DNA of 64,000 bases from Brevibacillus sp. JNUCC-41 (GTDB lineage Bacteria > Bacillota > Bacilli > Bacillales > DSM-1321): positions 2,255,001-2,319,000 of the forward strand of contig NZ_CP062163.1 of the NCBI RefSeq assembly GCF_014844095.1. The letters run 5' to 3'. Numbering within the stretch: position 1 is the stretch's first letter; every line of letters starts with the position of its first letter. The notes beneath the pieces were generated by a model. That model was given only the letters and a program-made list of their open reading frames with translations, searched no databases and was not told where the DNA came from. Below, one piece after another: positions 1 through 12,712 of this stretch. Both the position numbers and the translations under genes were made by a program.

Positions 1-1499
<1,499 letters not shown>

Positions 1500-1565
1500 A
1501 ACGCTTTAAAAAAAATGAAATACCTTCTTATTATCTAGTTTTGAAGGAACAACGTTCCTTACATG

Positions 1566-1681
<116 letters not shown>

Positions 1682-1689
1682 CATTTCAA

Positions 1690-1717
1690 AGATCAGCCAT
1701 CCGGCTGGTCTTTTTTT
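1690..1717 (+). terminator. rRNA operon terminator
   Basis: The hairpin GATCAGCC-ATCC-GGCTGGTC (one G-U pair) is followed by seven T residues, a typical Rho-independent terminator closing the rrn operon. Confidence 0.9.
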
Positions 1718-2215
1718 GTATAGATAAACTTTCAGCTATCAGGGAGAAGTGAGGTGGTTTAACATCTAGTTCAACCTGTAGAGTAATTTAAACGGCCTGA
1801 AACGAGAAATGGTTAAACCCGCAGACTATTAATTTCGACCTATCGTAAACACTTGAATTGAAATAATTCATGAGAGCAAGTTACGAATATGTACCGATCA
1901 TGGAGCAATGGTTAATTTCATGAATCAGGCTATAGTAATTCAGAGGGAGAGAAGGGTAGGATAAATAAAGGGGATGCATAATTTATAAGCGGAGGACTTT
2001 AACGGAAGACAGAGATATCATAATCTGAGGCAATAGTGGATTTCTATTATGATGAAATCGGTTTTATTGAGATGTATTCTTGTCTTTATTTGTTCCTTTC
2101 ATTATACTAGGAAGAATTTATTGTTGATGAAGAACTTACTTAATATTGATAATAATGCAAGTTGATTGCTAAGGAAGAAAACAGACAAAATAGAATTATG
2201 GAAGGGGTCGGTATT
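1718..2215. other. Intergenic gap without recognisable gene
   Basis: About 500 bases between the rRNA terminator and the NETI-motif gene. I see no tRNA, no frame with a convincing ribosome binding site and no clear repeat. B. subtilis has yebE just before the NETI gene; no trace of it is visible here. Confidence 0.6.
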
Positions 2216-2416
2216 GTGAGTAAAAAGGGTAAGGAAAGGTTTGAAGTCATCGAGGGCGAGTCGATCGATGCATGTTTAGATCGGATTAAAGCGGCAGGAT
2301 ACTTTCCTGTAAGGCGAACGGAGGAGCCAATCTTTGCCGAGAGAATTGAAAATGGCAAAGTCCAATATGTGCCAGTTGATCGGAAAATTGTATTCGAAGC
2401 AAAATTAATTGAGTAA
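2216..2416 (+). CDS. yebG: NETI-motif small protein (YebG-like)
   Basis: A 66-residue soluble protein of unknown function. The pattern FEVIEGESIDACLDRIKAAG followed by YFPVRR, EEPIF and KIVFEAKL fits the NETI-motif family, whose gene precedes purE in B. subtilis. The name-giving NETI is GESI here. I chose the GTG at 2216 because GAAGGGGT sits at good distance before it; an ATG at 2198 and a TTG at 2162 in the same frame lack a usable site. The stop codon touches the PurR operator of the pur operon, so the gene is transcribed separately from purE. Function cannot be inferred. Confidence 0.85.
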   Translation: MSKKGKERFEVIEGESIDACLDRIKAAGYFPVRRTEEPIFAERIENGKVQYVPVDRKIVFEAKLIE

Positions 2417-2461
2417 AACACGAACGATTAATTAATATGATGTGAAAATATTCGATTTTAA
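2414..2461 (+). promoter_or_regulatory. Pair of inverted PurR boxes
   Basis: AAAACACGAACGAT (2414-2427) and, in opposite orientation, ATATTCGATTTT (about 2448-2459) match the Bacillus PurBox AWWWCCGAACWWT around the central CGAA. The two CGAA cores are 26 bases apart, which leaves about 17 between full boxes, as in known PurR operators. They lie directly upstream of the promoter. In B. subtilis PurR binds such pairs and represses the operon unless PRPP is high; the role here is by analogy. Confidence 0.75.
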
Positions 2462-2462
2462 C

Positions 2463-2491
2463 TTGACATTAAAATGACCGGAAGGTAATAT
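2463..2491 (+). promoter_or_regulatory. Sigma-A promoter of the pur operon
   Basis: TTGACA at 2463-2468 and TAATAT at 2486-2491 are separated by 17 bases. The predicted start near 2498 is just before the riboswitch aptamer, and the paired PurR boxes end at the -35 element. Confidence 0.85.
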
Positions 2492-2506
2492 GAAGTTACA
2501 TTAATA

Positions 2507-2579
2507 CATCTCATATAATCATGGGGATATGGCCCAAAAGTTTCTACCTGATGACCGTAAATCATCGGACTATGAGAAA
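2507..2579 (+). promoter_or_regulatory. Guanine-type purine riboswitch
   Basis: The aptamer is complete. P1 pairs CTCATA (2510-2515) with TATGAG (2571-2576). The core reads TATAATC...GGATATGG...GTTTCTACC...CCGTAAATCATCGGACTATG. The cytosine in GACTAT (T in adenine aptamers) indicates specificity for guanine or hypoxanthine. A strong terminator follows 65 bases downstream, so ligand binding should terminate transcription before purE, as in B. subtilis. Confidence 0.95.
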
Positions 2580-2643
2580 AGCATCTGACTATTTCGGAAA
2601 CTAGCCAAGTCTTTTTGCACTTTTTCAAAAAGGCTTTCTTTTC

Positions 2644-2690
2644 CGGACAGGTTGCTTTCTCGATGAGGAAGCAACCTGTCCGTTTTTTTA
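2644..2690 (+). terminator. Riboswitch expression-platform terminator
   Basis: CGGACAGGTTGCTT pairs with AAGCAACCTGTCCG around a short loop and is followed by TTTTTTT. It lies between the purine aptamer and purE, which marks it as the conditional terminator of the pur operon. Confidence 0.9.
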
Positions 2691-2769
2691 TTTACATGTT
2701 ATAGATAATGATAAGCGTCCGTCTACATACTCGGGACGCCATAATATGAGTGTTGGAGGGAAAGATGAT

Positions 2770-3258
2770 ATGAAACCGCAAGTTGGGGTTATTATGGGAA
2801 GTGTCTCGGATTGGGAAACGATGAAATACGCTTGTGAATCATTGGAACAGCTTGAGATTCCCTATGAAAAAAGAGTCGTTTCCGCCCACCGGACGCCGGA
2901 TTTACTATTTGAATATGCAGAGAGTGCAAAAGAGAGAGATATTAAAGTGATTATTGCCGGTGCAGGCGGGGCTGCACATCTTCCAGGTATGACCGCCGCT
3001 AAAACGATTGTCCCTGTGATAGGCGTTCCAATACAGTCGAAGGCATTAAATGGGATGGATTCGTTATTATCGATTGTTCAAATGCCTGGTGGCGTACCGG
3101 TTGCAACGGTCGCGATCGGAAAAGCGGGCGCAGTCAATGCCGGTTTGTTTGCGGCTCAAATATTAGCAGCTTTTGATTCTGACATTGCTGATAGGTTAGA
3201 GGCTTTACGAAACGAAACCAGAGAAAAGGTGTTACAGAGCAGTGAACAACTTAAATAA
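2770..3258 (+). CDS. purE: N5-carboxyaminoimidazole ribonucleotide mutase PurE
   Basis: PurE converts N5-CAIR to CAIR in de novo purine synthesis. The 162-residue protein has the class I signature near its start ([17 protein letters not shown]), then [15 protein letters not shown] and the [13 protein letters not shown] loop that bind the nucleotide and phosphate. The start at 2770 follows GGAGGG at 2754-2760; an upstream in-frame ATG at 2746 has no site. It is the first gene after the riboswitch. Its end overlaps purK by 17 bases, and the presence of purK confirms that this PurE is of the bacterial mutase type. Confidence 0.97.
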   Translation: MKPQVGVIMGSVSDWETMKYACESLEQLEIPYEKRVVSAHRTPDLLFEYAESAKERDIKVIIAGAGGAAHLPGMTAAKTIVPVIGVPIQSKALNGMDSLLSIVQMPGGVPVATVAIGKAGAVNAGLFAAQILAAFDSDIADRLEALRNETREKVLQSSEQLK

Positions 3259-4402
3259 TACAGTCATTTTACCGGGACAGACCATTGGAATAATTGGCGG
3301 TGGGCAATTGGGCAGGATGATGGCCCTATCGGCTAAGGCATCGGGCTTTAAAATTGCGGTCCTTGAGCCGACTGCAGAAGGTCCATGTGCTCAAGTGGCG
3401 GATATAGAAATCACTGGTGCTTATGATGATATCGAAGCATTGAAAAGATTAGCTGAGGTCAGTGATGTCATAACTTACGAGTTTGAAAATATCAGTTCAG
3501 CAGCCTTGGATTGGTTAAAGCAACATGCATATCTTCCACAGGGCTCAGAATTATTAAAGCTGACACAGGATAGATTGACGGAAAAAAAATCCATATCTGA
3601 TGCAGGTGCTTCCGTTGCTCCATATCAGGAAATACAGGAAATTTCAGAAATTTACCTTCATATAGAGAAAATAGGGTACCCTAGTGTGTTAAAAACGACG
3701 CGGGGCGGTTATGATGGAAAAGGGCAGTTGGTCATTAAGGAAGAAGCCGATATCAAAAAGGCTGAATCCCTGCTCAAAACAGGTAAATGTGTGCTGGAAG
3801 CCTGGATTCCTTTCGTAAAGGAAATCTCCATTATCGTGACGCGCAAGGCAAATGGCGAGGTAAGTCATTTTCCGATTGCGGAAAACATTCATATTGAAAA
3901 CATTCTTCATAAAAGTATTGTTCCCGCCCGTATTAGTCAACAAGCTGAACGGAAAGCTATTAATGAAGCTTTGCAGCTTGCAGAGAAACTTGATTTGGTG
4001 GGGACATTGGCAGTCGAGATGTTTTTAACCGCTCAGGATGAGATCATCATTAATGAATTAGCTCCAAGACCTCATAACTCAGGCCATTATACAATGGAAG
4101 CATGTGAGACTTCACAGTTCGAGCAGCATATTAGGGCTGTCTGCAATTGGCCGCTCGGAAATACGGAGTTATTGAAGCCTGTGGTAATGATAAACATCCT
4201 TGGTGAGCATATCGGGCCCTTAATGGATGAAATTCCGACGCTTTCAGATTGGAAGGTCCACCTATACGGTAAGAAAGAAGCCAAGCTTAAGCGGAAAATG
4301 GGTCATGTGAATATTTTACGTCCAACGATCGAGGAAGCTCTTTTGGAAAGTGATCGAAGCAAAATATGGAATCAACAGGTTGAAACGGAGGAAGTAAAAT
4401 GA
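3242..4402 (+). CDS. purK: N5-carboxyaminoimidazole ribonucleotide synthetase PurK
   Basis: PurK is an ATP-grasp enzyme that makes N5-CAIR from AIR, bicarbonate and ATP, feeding PurE. The 386-residue protein has an N-terminal nucleotide fold ([13 protein letters not shown]), the central ATP-grasp segment ([12 protein letters not shown], then [17 protein letters not shown]) and the [14 protein letters not shown] signature. The start is GTG at 3242 inside the end of purE, preceded by AAAGGTG. The stop overlaps the purB start as ATGA, implying translational coupling. Confidence 0.97.
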   Translation: MNNLNNTVILPGQTIGIIGGGQLGRMMALSAKASGFKIAVLEPTAEGPCAQVADIEITGAYDDIEALKRLAEVSDVITYEFENISSAALDWLKQHAYLPQGSELLKLTQDRLTEKKSISDAGASVAPYQEIQEISEIYLHIEKIGYPSVLKTTRGGYDGKGQLVIKEEADIKKAESLLKTGKCVLEAWIPFVKEISIIVTRKANGEVSHFPIAENIHIENILHKSIVPARISQQAERKAINEALQLAEKLDLVGTLAVEMFLTAQDEIIINELAPRPHNSGHYTMEACETSQFEQHIRAVCNWPLGNTELLKPVVMINILGEHIGPLMDEIPTLSDWKVHLYGKKEAKLKRKMGHVNILRPTIEEALLESDRSKIWNQQVETEEVK

Positions 4403-5691
4403 TTGAACGTTATACCCGCCCAGAGATGGGAAACATTTGGACAGAAAAGAACCGCTTTAATGCGTGGTTGGAAGTTGAAATCTTAGCTTGTGAAGCATGG
4501 TCTGAGCTAGGTGCCATTCCAAAAGAAGATGTGAAGCTTCTTCGTGAAAAGGCCACATTCGATGTGGACCGTATCAATGAAATCGAAAAAGATACACGCC
4601 ATGATGTTGTTGCTTTTACACGTGCGGTTTCTGAAACGTTGGGTGAAGAACGGAAATGGGTCCATTACGGACTGACTTCCACTGATGTGGTGGATACAGC
4701 TCTTTCATATGTGATTAAGCAAGCGAATGAGATCCTTGCCAAGGATTTAAATAACTTCGTGGAGATCCTGAAAAATAAAGCGAAGGAACATAAATACACG
4801 GTTCAAATGGGACGTACACATGGAGTTCATGCTGAGCCGACCACTTTTGGGTTGAAATTGGCTCTTTGGTATCAAGAAATGAAACGTAATGTCGAACGTT
4901 TTGAAGAAGCAAGAAAGAACATAGAGGTTGGGAAAATCTCTGGAGCTGTCGGAACTTACGCAAACATCGACCCGTTCGTTGAAAAATTTGTTTGTGAAAA
5001 GCTTGGTCTTGAAGCAGCGCCAATTTCAACACAAACATTGCAGCGCGATCGCCACGCACATTATATGAGCACATTGGCTTTAATAGCGACATCAATTGAA
5101 AAGTTCGCAGTGGAAATTCGCGGCTTGCAAAAAAGTGAAACACGCGAAGTGGAAGAATTCTTTGCAAAAGGACAAAAAGGTTCTTCAGCAATGCCCCATA
5201 AACGGAATCCAATCGGTTCTGAAAATATGACGGGCATGGCACGTGTAATCCGCGGTTACATGATGACAGCATATGAGAATGTGCCATTATGGCATGAACG
5301 TGACATTTCACATTCTTCTGCTGAGCGCATCATCTTGCCGGATGCAACGATCGCATTAAACTACATGCTGAACCGTTTCAGCAACATAGTGAAGAACTTG
5401 ACCGTATATCCAGAAAATATGAAACGCAATATGGACCGTACGCTTGGATTGATTTTCTCACAACGTGTACTGCTTTCCCTTATCGATAAAGGACTTGTCC
5501 GCGAAGAAGCTTATGATACGGTTCAGCCGAAAGCGATGGAGGCATGGGAGCTTCAAGTTCCATTCCGAAGCTTGATCGAAAAGGATGATAAAATCACAAG
5601 CTTGCTTACGAAAGAAGAACTTGATGATTGTTTCGATCCTACACATCACCTGAAAAATGTTGATGTAATCTTTGATCGTTTAGGTTTATAA
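4399..5691 (+). CDS. purB: Adenylosuccinate lyase PurB
   Basis: PurB acts twice in purine synthesis: it splits SAICAR to AICAR and adenylosuccinate to AMP, releasing fumarate each time. The 430-residue length is usual for Bacillus. The fumarase-superfamily signature [11 protein letters not shown] lies near residue 262, with the flexible catalytic serine loop; [11 protein letters not shown] (about 93-103) and [11 protein letters not shown] (about 137) supply other active-site parts. It starts at the ATG overlapping the purK stop, after GGAGG. Confidence 0.98.
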   Translation: MIERYTRPEMGNIWTEKNRFNAWLEVEILACEAWSELGAIPKEDVKLLREKATFDVDRINEIEKDTRHDVVAFTRAVSETLGEERKWVHYGLTSTDVVDTALSYVIKQANEILAKDLNNFVEILKNKAKEHKYTVQMGRTHGVHAEPTTFGLKLALWYQEMKRNVERFEEARKNIEVGKISGAVGTYANIDPFVEKFVCEKLGLEAAPISTQTLQRDRHAHYMSTLALIATSIEKFAVEIRGLQKSETREVEEFFAKGQKGSSAMPHKRNPIGSENMTGMARVIRGYMMTAYENVPLWHERDISHSSAERIILPDATIALNYMLNRFSNIVKNLTVYPENMKRNMDRTLGLIFSQRVLLSLIDKGLVREEAYDTVQPKAMEAWELQVPFRSLIEKDDKITSLLTKEELDDCFDPTHHLKNVDVIFDRLGL

Positions 5692-5795
5692 AAAGTGAAG
5701 GCGGCAAACATGGCACCTCCAAACGGTGATATGTTTGCCAAGCCTGACCAATGGCAGGAAAATTCATAATATTCACAATGTGGGGGTCTGGACAG

Positions 5796-6515
5796 ATGGA
5801 AAAACGAGAATTGTTGTATGAAGGAAAAGCGAAACAGATTTTTGCAACGGACAACAGTGAAATAGTATGGGTGGAATACAAGGATTCGGCAACAGCGTTC
5901 AATGGTGAGAAGAAGTCGGAGATTGCCGGAAAAGGTAAGTTGAATAATCAAATTACTAGCTTACTATTTTCAAAGCTTGCCCAAGAAAATATCCCGTCCC
6001 ATTTTATTGAAATGCTTTCCGACCGGGAGCAGCTAGTAAAGAGGGTATCCATCATTCCGCTTGAAGTCGTTGTCAGAAATACGGCTGCCGGCAGTTTTTC
6101 TAAAAGGACTGGCATTGAAGAAGGCAAGCCGCTAAAGAAAACGCTGATTGAGTTTTACTATAAAGATGACGAACTCGGCGATCCTCTGTTAACGGAAGAC
6201 CATATTGAAGAATTGGAACTTGCAAGCAAGGAAGATGTAGCGATTTTAAAAGAAAAAGCACAAGAAATCAGTATTGTCTTAACTTCCTTCTTTAAAGAGT
6301 TGGACATTAAATTGATTGATTTTAAATTAGAGTTCGGTAAAACCCCGAATGGAGACATTTTGCTGGCAGACGAAATTTCACCTGATACTTGCCGATTATG
6401 GGATATTAATACGAACGAAAAGTTAGACAAAGATGTATTCCGCCGTGATTTAGGAAGTTTAACAGATGCTTACGAAAAAATACTAGCAAAGTTGGAGGGC
6501 ACTCAACATGTATAA
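5796..6515 (+). CDS. purC: SAICAR synthetase PurC
   Basis: PurC joins CAIR and aspartate with ATP to give SAICAR. The 239-residue protein opens with KRELLYEGKAKQIF, the family N-terminus, and contains EVVVRNTAAGS and the LADEISPDTCRLWD signature. I chose the ATG at 5796, which follows GGGGGTCTGGACAG; the in-frame ATG at 5751 would add 15 residues absent from homologues. About 100 bases separate it from purB, the longest gap inside the early operon. Its 3' end overlaps purS by 8 bases. Confidence 0.97.
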   Translation: MEKRELLYEGKAKQIFATDNSEIVWVEYKDSATAFNGEKKSEIAGKGKLNNQITSLLFSKLAQENIPSHFIEMLSDREQLVKRVSIIPLEVVVRNTAAGSFSKRTGIEEGKPLKKTLIEFYYKDDELGDPLLTEDHIEELELASKEDVAILKEKAQEISIVLTSFFKELDIKLIDFKLEFGKTPNGDILLADEISPDTCRLWDINTNEKLDKDVFRRDLGSLTDAYEKILAKLEGTQHV

Positions 6516-6762
6516 GGTTAAGGTATATATCACACTACGCGAAAGTGTACTAGATCCACAGGGAGCAGCAGTGCAACAATCACTTCATAGTTTGACTTAT
6601 AACGAAGTTAGCGATGTTCGAGTGGGGAAATACATTGAACTTACAATTAAAGATACGGATCGTGATTTAGATCAACTTGTGAAGGAAATGTGTGAAAAAC
6701 TATTGGCCAATACGGTAATTGAAGCTTACCGTTATGATGTTGAGGAGGTTATCACCCAATGA
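6508..6762 (+). CDS. purS: Phosphoribosylformylglycinamidine synthase subunit PurS
   Basis: PurS is the small bridging subunit of the three-part FGAM synthase (PurS-PurQ-PurL) of Gram-positive bacteria; it is needed for ammonia transfer from PurQ to PurL. The 84-residue protein matches the family in size and pattern: [16 protein letters not shown] at the start, then VRVGKYIEL. It overlaps purC by 8 bases and purQ by 4 (ATGA), so the three subunits are likely made in a coupled fashion. Confidence 0.96.
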   Translation: MYKVKVYITLRESVLDPQGAAVQQSLHSLTYNEVSDVRVGKYIELTIKDTDRDLDQLVKEMCEKLLANTVIEAYRYDVEEVITQ

Positions 6763-7445
6763 AATTTGCTGTCATAGTTTTCCCTGGTTCCAATTGTGAT
6801 GTCGATATGTACCATGCGATAAAGGATGCACTGGGGGAAGAAGTGGAGTATGTTTGGCACTCTACAGACAATCTAGATCAGTATGATGGGATTCTCCTTC
6901 CAGGAGGTTTCTCTTATGGAGACTATTTACGCTCTGGAGCTATTGCACGATTTTCGAATGTAATGGCCGAAGTCGTAAAAGCGGCACAAGCAGGAAAGCC
7001 TGTCTTGGGTGTCTGCAATGGTTTTCAGATTTTACTTGAAGTAGGACTTTTACCTGGAGCGATGCGCCGTAATGAAGGCTTGAAATTCATTTGCCGCAAT
7101 GTAGGACTGAAGGTTGAAAATAATCAATCGATGTTCACGACAGGATATGAATTAAATGAAACGATTACGATCCCGGTTGCCCATGGTGAAGGGAATTACT
7201 ACTGCGATAATGAGACATTGGCTGAATTAAAACGAAATAACCGCATCTTGTTCACGTATGATGGTGAAAATCCAAACGGAAGCTTGGAACAGATAGCGGG
7301 GATTACAAATGAACAAGGAAATGTCCTCGGAATGATGCCTCATCCCGAACGTGCTGTTGATTCGCTGCTTGGCAGTAAAGACGGCTTAAAGATTTTTCAA
7401 TCCATCGTAAAAAACTGGAGGGAATCACATGTTATTACAGCTTGA
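6759..7445 (+). CDS. purQ: FGAM synthase glutaminase subunit PurQ
   Basis: PurQ is a class I glutamine amidotransferase that supplies ammonia to PurL. In the 228-residue protein the nucleophile cysteine is in [16 protein letters not shown] (about residue 86), with the histidine and glutamate of the triad in [10 protein letters not shown] near 195-204. Start and stop overlap purS and purL, which fits the heteromeric complex. Confidence 0.97.
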   Translation: MKFAVIVFPGSNCDVDMYHAIKDALGEEVEYVWHSTDNLDQYDGILLPGGFSYGDYLRSGAIARFSNVMAEVVKAAQAGKPVLGVCNGFQILLEVGLLPGAMRRNEGLKFICRNVGLKVENNQSMFTTGYELNETITIPVAHGEGNYYCDNETLAELKRNNRILFTYDGENPNGSLEQIAGITNEQGNVLGMMPHPERAVDSLLGSKDGLKIFQSIVKNWRESHVITA

Positions 7446-9651
7446 ACCAAGTCCGGAAAAAATTAAATCGGATCGTTTGTACGCAACTATGGGACTATCC
7501 GATGATGAATTTGCAATGGTGGAGAAAATCTTAGGCAGACTGCCGAATTATACGGAAACTGGATTGTTTTCGGTAATGTGGTCAGAGCATTGTTCCTACA
7601 AAAATTCGAAACCCATCTTAAGGAAGTTCCCGATTACAGGGGAGAAAGTGCTGCAAGGTCCTGGTGAAGGAGCAGGTATCGTTGATATCGGTGACGATCA
7701 GGCTGTCGTTTTTAAAATTGAAAGTCATAACCACCCTTCGGCAATAGAACCTTATCAAGGTGCTGCTACTGGTGTCGGCGGAATTATCCGTGATGTCTTC
7801 TCCATGGGTGCCCGTCCAATTGCGATGCTGAACTCGCTTCGCTTTGGTGAGTTAGATAATGATCGCGTGAAATATTTATTTAAAGAAGTGGTTGCCGGGA
7901 TTGCGGGATACGGGAATTGTATCGGAATTCCAACTGTCGGCGGAGAAATTCAATTTGATCCATCGTATGAAGGGAATCCTCTAGTCAATGCCATGTGTGT
8001 AGGTTTGATCGATCATAAGGACATTAAAAAGGGCCAAGCGCATGGAGTGGGCAACACGGTGATGTATGTGGGTGCCAAAACTGGACGTGATGGAATCCAT
8101 GGAGCAACTTTTGCATCTGAAGAGCTTTCAGAGTCTTCAGAAGAAAAACGGCCTGCCGTACAAGTAGGCGATCCATTCATGGAGAAACTGCTTTTGGAAG
8201 CATGCCTTGAATTGATTCAAAATGATGCCCTTGTCGGTATTCAGGATATGGGAGCAGCGGGTCTTACAAGCTCATCTGCCGAGATGGCGAGTAAAGCTGG
8301 ATCAGGAATAAAAATGAATCTTGATTTGGTACCGCAGCGTGAGACGGGAATGACAGCATATGAAATGATGCTTTCTGAATCACAAGAGCGGATGCTGATC
8401 GTTGTAACTAAAGGACGCGAACAGGAAATAGTTGACTTGTTTACAAAGTATGACCTAGAAGCTGTTGCTGTTGGAGAAGTAACGGATGACAAAAATCTAA
8501 CACTTTCCCATCAAGGTGAAATCGTTGCTGAGGTTCCGGTTGATGCATTGGCTGAAGAAGCTCCAATCTATCACAAGCCATCTGCAGAACCGCAATATTT
8601 CCGTGACTTCCAAAGCATGAAGGCTGAAGTTCCAGCAATTGGAGATTACAAAGAAACATTGGTTTCACTATTGAAACAACCGACAATTTCGAGTAAGGAA
8701 TGGGTCTACGACCAATATGATTACATGGTCCGCACGAATACAGTCGTCTCACCTGGATCGGATGCGGCCGTAGTGCGTGTACGGGGTACGAATAAGGCCC
8801 TTGCCATGACGACGGATTGCAACTCCCGCTTTATTTATTTAGATCCTGAAACAGGTGGCAAAATCGCAGTGGCTGAAGCTGCCCGTAACATCATTTGCTC
8901 GGGTGCAGAGCCTTTGGCGATTACGGATTGCTTGAATTTTGGAAATCCAGAAAAACCTGAGATATTTTGGCAATTGGAAAAAGCGGCAGACGGTATGAGT
9001 GAGGCTTGCAGAAGCTTAAGTACTCCTGTAATTGGCGGAAATGTCTCCCTTTACAATGAAACGAATGGTGAAGCGATTTATCCGACACCTGTAGTTGGGA
9101 TGGTTGGTCTTGTTAGTGATCTTCAGCACATCACTACACAAACATTTAAAAATGAATCCGATTTAATTTATGTGGTCGGCGAAGCGAAGGTTGAATTTGG
9201 AGGCAGTGAATTACAGAAAATGCTTGAGGGTAAAATCTTTGGGCGCGCTCCAGAACTTGATTTGGCCATTGAACAAAAACGTCAGCAGCAAATTCTAACT
9301 GCAATCCAAAAAGGACTTGTTGCATCAGCCCATGACCTTTCGGAAGGTGGTTTGGCAGTGGCTTTAGCTGAATCTTTATTCGGGGCTAGCAAACTTGGGG
9401 CAAAAGTGAATATATCCGGCGAACCGGTATCCGAATTATTCAGTGAAACGCAATCACGATTCTTACTGTCCATCAAACCTGAAAACCAAGCGGCATTTGA
9501 AGAACTTGTTGAAGATGCGATATGCATAGGTTCAGTAACGGCTGATAATAAATTAGTCGTGGAGACATGCAGTGATAGCAAAGTATTGGAAGCGGACGTT
9601 GAAGATTTACAAACAGCTTGGAAGGGAGCCATACCATGCTTGCTGAAATAA
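7429..9651 (+). CDS. purL: FGAM synthase synthetase subunit PurL (small type)
   Basis: PurL converts FGAR to FGAM with ATP and ammonia. At 740 residues it is the small Gram-positive form, lacking the glutaminase and PurS-like parts fused in the long proteobacterial enzyme. Two AIR-synthase-like halves are visible: the first with the [20 protein letters not shown] segment near residue 100, the second starting near 430 with [11 protein letters not shown] and [15 protein letters not shown] near 628. It overlaps purQ by 17 bases and purF by 16. Confidence 0.98.
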   Translation: MLLQLEPSPEKIKSDRLYATMGLSDDEFAMVEKILGRLPNYTETGLFSVMWSEHCSYKNSKPILRKFPITGEKVLQGPGEGAGIVDIGDDQAVVFKIESHNHPSAIEPYQGAATGVGGIIRDVFSMGARPIAMLNSLRFGELDNDRVKYLFKEVVAGIAGYGNCIGIPTVGGEIQFDPSYEGNPLVNAMCVGLIDHKDIKKGQAHGVGNTVMYVGAKTGRDGIHGATFASEELSESSEEKRPAVQVGDPFMEKLLLEACLELIQNDALVGIQDMGAAGLTSSSAEMASKAGSGIKMNLDLVPQRETGMTAYEMMLSESQERMLIVVTKGREQEIVDLFTKYDLEAVAVGEVTDDKNLTLSHQGEIVAEVPVDALAEEAPIYHKPSAEPQYFRDFQSMKAEVPAIGDYKETLVSLLKQPTISSKEWVYDQYDYMVRTNTVVSPGSDAAVVRVRGTNKALAMTTDCNSRFIYLDPETGGKIAVAEAARNIICSGAEPLAITDCLNFGNPEKPEIFWQLEKAADGMSEACRSLSTPVIGGNVSLYNETNGEAIYPTPVVGMVGLVSDLQHITTQTFKNESDLIYVVGEAKVEFGGSELQKMLEGKIFGRAPELDLAIEQKRQQQILTAIQKGLVASAHDLSEGGLAVALAESLFGASKLGAKVNISGEPVSELFSETQSRFLLSIKPENQAAFEELVEDAICIGSVTADNKLVVETCSDSKVLEADVEDLQTAWKGAIPCLLK

Positions 9652-11051
9652 GAAGCCTAAACGAAGAGTGTGGTGTTGTAGGAGTCTGGGGACATCCCGA
9701 TGCTGCACAGCTTGCTTACTACGGTTTGCATAGCTTGCAACATCGTGGTCAAGAGGGAGCAGGCATCGTCGTGACGGATGGTGAGCAGATGTCCATCTCT
9801 AAGGGCGAAGGACTTGTCACAGAGATATTCACTGCTGAAAAAATGCAGGCACTTTCCGGTACCGGAAAAGCGGCAATCGGCCATGTCCGTTATACTACGG
9901 CAGGCGGCGGCGGGTATCAAAATGTTCAGCCTTTCCTGTTCAATTCGCATACAGGAGGGCTGGCACTTGCCCATAATGGGAATATCGTCAATGCCCATCA
10001 GTTAAAAGCACAGCTTGAAGGACAGGGAAGCATTTTTCAAACGACATCCGATACGGAAGTTCTGGCACATCTGATTAAACGCTCCGGCTACTCGGATGTA
10101 AGAGATTCCGTGAAGAACAGCTTAAGCATGCTGAAGGGGGCCTATGCCTTTGTCATCATGACCGAAAACCAAATGATCATGGCAAGAGATCCGCATGGCT
10201 TCCGTCCACTTTCCTTGGGTAAAATAGGCGATGCATATTTCGCTGCATCAGAAACATGTGCACTCGATATTGTAGGTGCAGAATTCATCCGCGATATTGA
10301 GCCGGGTGAACTTGTTGTCATTAATGATGAGGGAATCACATCCGAGTACTTTTCGCTTTCCAGTCAACAGGCAATGTGCACGATGGAGTACGTGTATTTT
10401 TCCCGTCCGGATAGCAATATTGATGGGATCAATGTCCATACGGCACGAAAAAACCTTGGCAAGCAAATGGCACTGGAAACCAAAATTGAAGCAGATGTAG
10501 TTACAGGTGTACCTGATTCCAGCATTTCGGCAGCGATTGGCTATGCTGAAGCTGCAGGCATTCCCTATGAAATGGGTTTAATAAAAAATCGGTATGTTGG
10601 ACGGACGTTCATTCAGCCATCACAAAGTCTGCGTGAACAAGGCGTGAAGATGAAACTATCACCTGTAAGAGGGGTAGTGGAAGGTAAGCGGGTCATAATG
10701 GTTGATGATTCAATCGTCCGTGGAACAACGAGCAGAAGGATTGTCCGCATGTTAAAAGATGCCGGGGCGAAAGAAGTGCATGTAGTAATCAGCTCACCAC
10801 CGATCAAGAATCCATGTTTTTATGGCATAGACACGTCTAAAAAGGAAGAACTGATTGCGAGCTCTAAATCGGTGGAGGAAATAAGGGAAATCATCGGTGC
10901 CGATTCCTTAACTTTTTTAAGTGTCGAAGGTATGGTCGAAGCAATTGGAAGACCGTTTCCTGGAGAAACGCGCGGTTCATGCCTAGCTTGTTTCACCGGA
11001 AATTATCCGACTGAAATTTTTGAATACGAACGAGAAAAAACAAAATGTTAA
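9636..11051 (+). CDS. purF: Amidophosphoribosyltransferase PurF
   Basis: PurF makes phosphoribosylamine from PRPP and glutamine, the first committed step. The ATG at 9636 follows GGAAGGGAG and gives [12 protein letters not shown], an 11-residue propeptide before catalytic Cys12, as in B. subtilis. The glutaminase half is followed by the PRPP motif [13 protein letters not shown] near residue 350. Cysteines in NPCFYGID and GSCLACFTG near the C-terminus are those that hold the oxygen-sensitive [4Fe-4S] cluster of the Bacillus enzyme. The in-frame ATG at 9618 would put extra residues before the processed cysteine and is rejected. Confidence 0.98.
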   Translation: MLAEIRSLNEECGVVGVWGHPDAAQLAYYGLHSLQHRGQEGAGIVVTDGEQMSISKGEGLVTEIFTAEKMQALSGTGKAAIGHVRYTTAGGGGYQNVQPFLFNSHTGGLALAHNGNIVNAHQLKAQLEGQGSIFQTTSDTEVLAHLIKRSGYSDVRDSVKNSLSMLKGAYAFVIMTENQMIMARDPHGFRPLSLGKIGDAYFAASETCALDIVGAEFIRDIEPGELVVINDEGITSEYFSLSSQQAMCTMEYVYFSRPDSNIDGINVHTARKNLGKQMALETKIEADVVTGVPDSSISAAIGYAEAAGIPYEMGLIKNRYVGRTFIQPSQSLREQGVKMKLSPVRGVVEGKRVIMVDDSIVRGTTSRRIVRMLKDAGAKEVHVVISSPPIKNPCFYGIDTSKKEELIASSKSVEEIREIIGADSLTFLSVEGMVEAIGRPFPGETRGSCLACFTGNYPTEIFEYEREKTKC

Positions 11052-11093
11052 TCAAGTCGGCAATGATGATTGATTTTCGGAGGAGGATTTCAA

Positions 11094-12119
11094 ATGGCTA
11101 ATGCATATAAACAGGCTGGTGTGGATATTGAGGCTGGTTATGAAGCGGTAAATCGAATGAAAAAACATGTAAAGCGCACATTTCGTCCAGAAGTAATGAA
11201 TGGTCTGGGCGGTTTCGGCGGCATGTTTGATTTATCTTCCTTGAACCTTAAAGAACCTGTGCTCATTTCAGGTACGGATGGAGTGGGTACAAAACTTTTG
11301 TTGGCGTTCATGATGGATAAACACGATACAATTGGAGTGGATTGTGTAGCTATGTGCGTCAATGATGTTGTCGTTCAAGGTGCTGCACCTTTATACTTTT
11401 TAGATTATATTGCCTGCGGTAAAGCAGATCCCGAACGAATTGAAATGATCGTCAAAGGAATTGCAGATGGCTGTGAGCAGGCGGGCTGTGCTTTAATCGG
11501 CGGAGAAACGGCTGAAATGCCTGGCATGTACGAGACGGAAGAATACGATGTTGCAGGTTTCACTGTTGGTGCCGTTGAAAAATCACGTCTAATTACTGGT
11601 GAAGCAATCTCGGCGGGTGACGTCGTTATTGGACTCGCTTCAAGCGGCATCCACAGTAATGGATATTCCCTTGTTCGTAAAATTCTTCTTGAAGACTCAG
11701 GTATGGGGCTTCATGACTTCGTACCGGAACTGGATTGCAAGTTGGGAGAGGAATTATTAAAACCGACAAAAATCTATGTGAAGTCCGTCTTATCGACGTT
11801 GGAAAAATTTGAGGTCAATGGTCTTGCCCATATCACTGGTGGGGGATTCATCGAGAATATTCCGCGTATTCTTCCTGAAGGATGCGGTGTTGAAATCGAG
11901 CTCGGAAGCTGGGAAATTCCAACTATATTTTCAATCCTTGAAGAAAAAGGGAACCTTGTAAAAGAGGAAATGTTCAATATCTTCAATATGGGAATCGGAA
12001 TGACGGCCGTCGTGAAAAAAGAAGTGGCATCCGATGTGCTGGCCCACCTAAAGTCTTGCGGTGAAGAAGCCTCAGTTATTGGAACGATCGTGGATGGAAA
12101 TGGAGTGTCGTTCAAATAA
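11094..12119 (+). CDS. purM: Phosphoribosylaminoimidazole synthetase PurM
   Basis: PurM closes the imidazole ring, turning FGAM into AIR with ATP. The 341-residue protein begins [15 protein letters not shown] and has the family blocks [22 protein letters not shown] and [13 protein letters not shown], which form the nucleotide site at the dimer interface. The start at 11094 follows GGAGGAGG; an upstream in-frame start at 11070 lies within the binding-site region. The final base overlaps the purN start (TAATG). Confidence 0.97.
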   Translation: MANAYKQAGVDIEAGYEAVNRMKKHVKRTFRPEVMNGLGGFGGMFDLSSLNLKEPVLISGTDGVGTKLLLAFMMDKHDTIGVDCVAMCVNDVVVQGAAPLYFLDYIACGKADPERIEMIVKGIADGCEQAGCALIGGETAEMPGMYETEEYDVAGFTVGAVEKSRLITGEAISAGDVVIGLASSGIHSNGYSLVRKILLEDSGMGLHDFVPELDCKLGEELLKPTKIYVKSVLSTLEKFEVNGLAHITGGGFIENIPRILPEGCGVEIELGSWEIPTIFSILEEKGNLVKEEMFNIFNMGIGMTAVVKKEVASDVLAHLKSCGEEASVIGTIVDGNGVSFK

Positions 12120-12694
12120 TGAAACGCCTTGCTGTCTTTGCATCAGGTAACGGTAGTAATTTTCAATCAATAGCTGAAGCAATAAAAAGTGGAAAGTTGG
12201 AGGCGGAAATCTGTCTTGTCGTTTGCGATCGTGAAGACGCCTATGTGCTTGAGAGAGCAAAGCTTGAGAATATTGACACTTTCTCCTTTTCAGCAAAGAA
12301 TTACTCCAACAAGACTGAATATGAAATGGAAATCCTTGAAAAACTTCGTCAGTATGAGATAGAATTCATCATTCTGGCTGGTTATATGCGTTTGATCGGT
12401 CCAACTTTATTACAAAAGTATTCACAGAGAATTGTGAACATCCACCCTTCACTTCTGCCTAGTTTTCCAGGCAAGGATGCAATTGGCCAGGCTTTTGATG
12501 CAAGAGTGAAGGAAACGGGGGTAACGGTTCATTATGTCGATGATGGAATGGACACAGGACCGGTCATTGCCCAAAAGGCAGTGCCAATTCTTGAGGGGGA
12601 TACGAAAGATATCCTTCAAAAAAGGATTCAGGAGATGGAGCATGACTTGTATCCGTCAGTTTTGCGGGAGCTATGCCACAAGAAACTTACTTAA
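12119..12694 (+). CDS. purN: Phosphoribosylglycinamide formyltransferase PurN
   Basis: PurN transfers a formyl group from 10-formyl-tetrahydrofolate to GAR. The 191-residue protein starts KRLAVFASGNGSNFQSI, the GAR-binding loop, and has the catalytic Asn and His in IVNIHPSLLPSFPG (about 105-118) and the Asp in HYVDDGMDTGPVIAQ. The start overlaps the purM stop. No separate formate-dependent PurT is present in the operon. Confidence 0.97.
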   Translation: MKRLAVFASGNGSNFQSIAEAIKSGKLEAEICLVVCDREDAYVLERAKLENIDTFSFSAKNYSNKTEYEMEILEKLRQYEIEFIILAGYMRLIGPTLLQKYSQRIVNIHPSLLPSFPGKDAIGQAFDARVKETGVTVHYVDDGMDTGPVIAQKAVPILEGDTKDILQKRIQEMEHDLYPSVLRELCHKKLT

Positions 12695-12712
12695 TGGAGG
12701 GACCAACATAAC

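Noticed and set aside
2049..2163. Short frame starting MMKSVLLRCILVFICSF
   Set aside because: No ribosome binding site and no context; a chance frame in the gap after the rRNA operon.
4715..5311. 198-codon frame on the minus strand
   Set aside because: Antisense to purB, whose motifs and length are beyond doubt.
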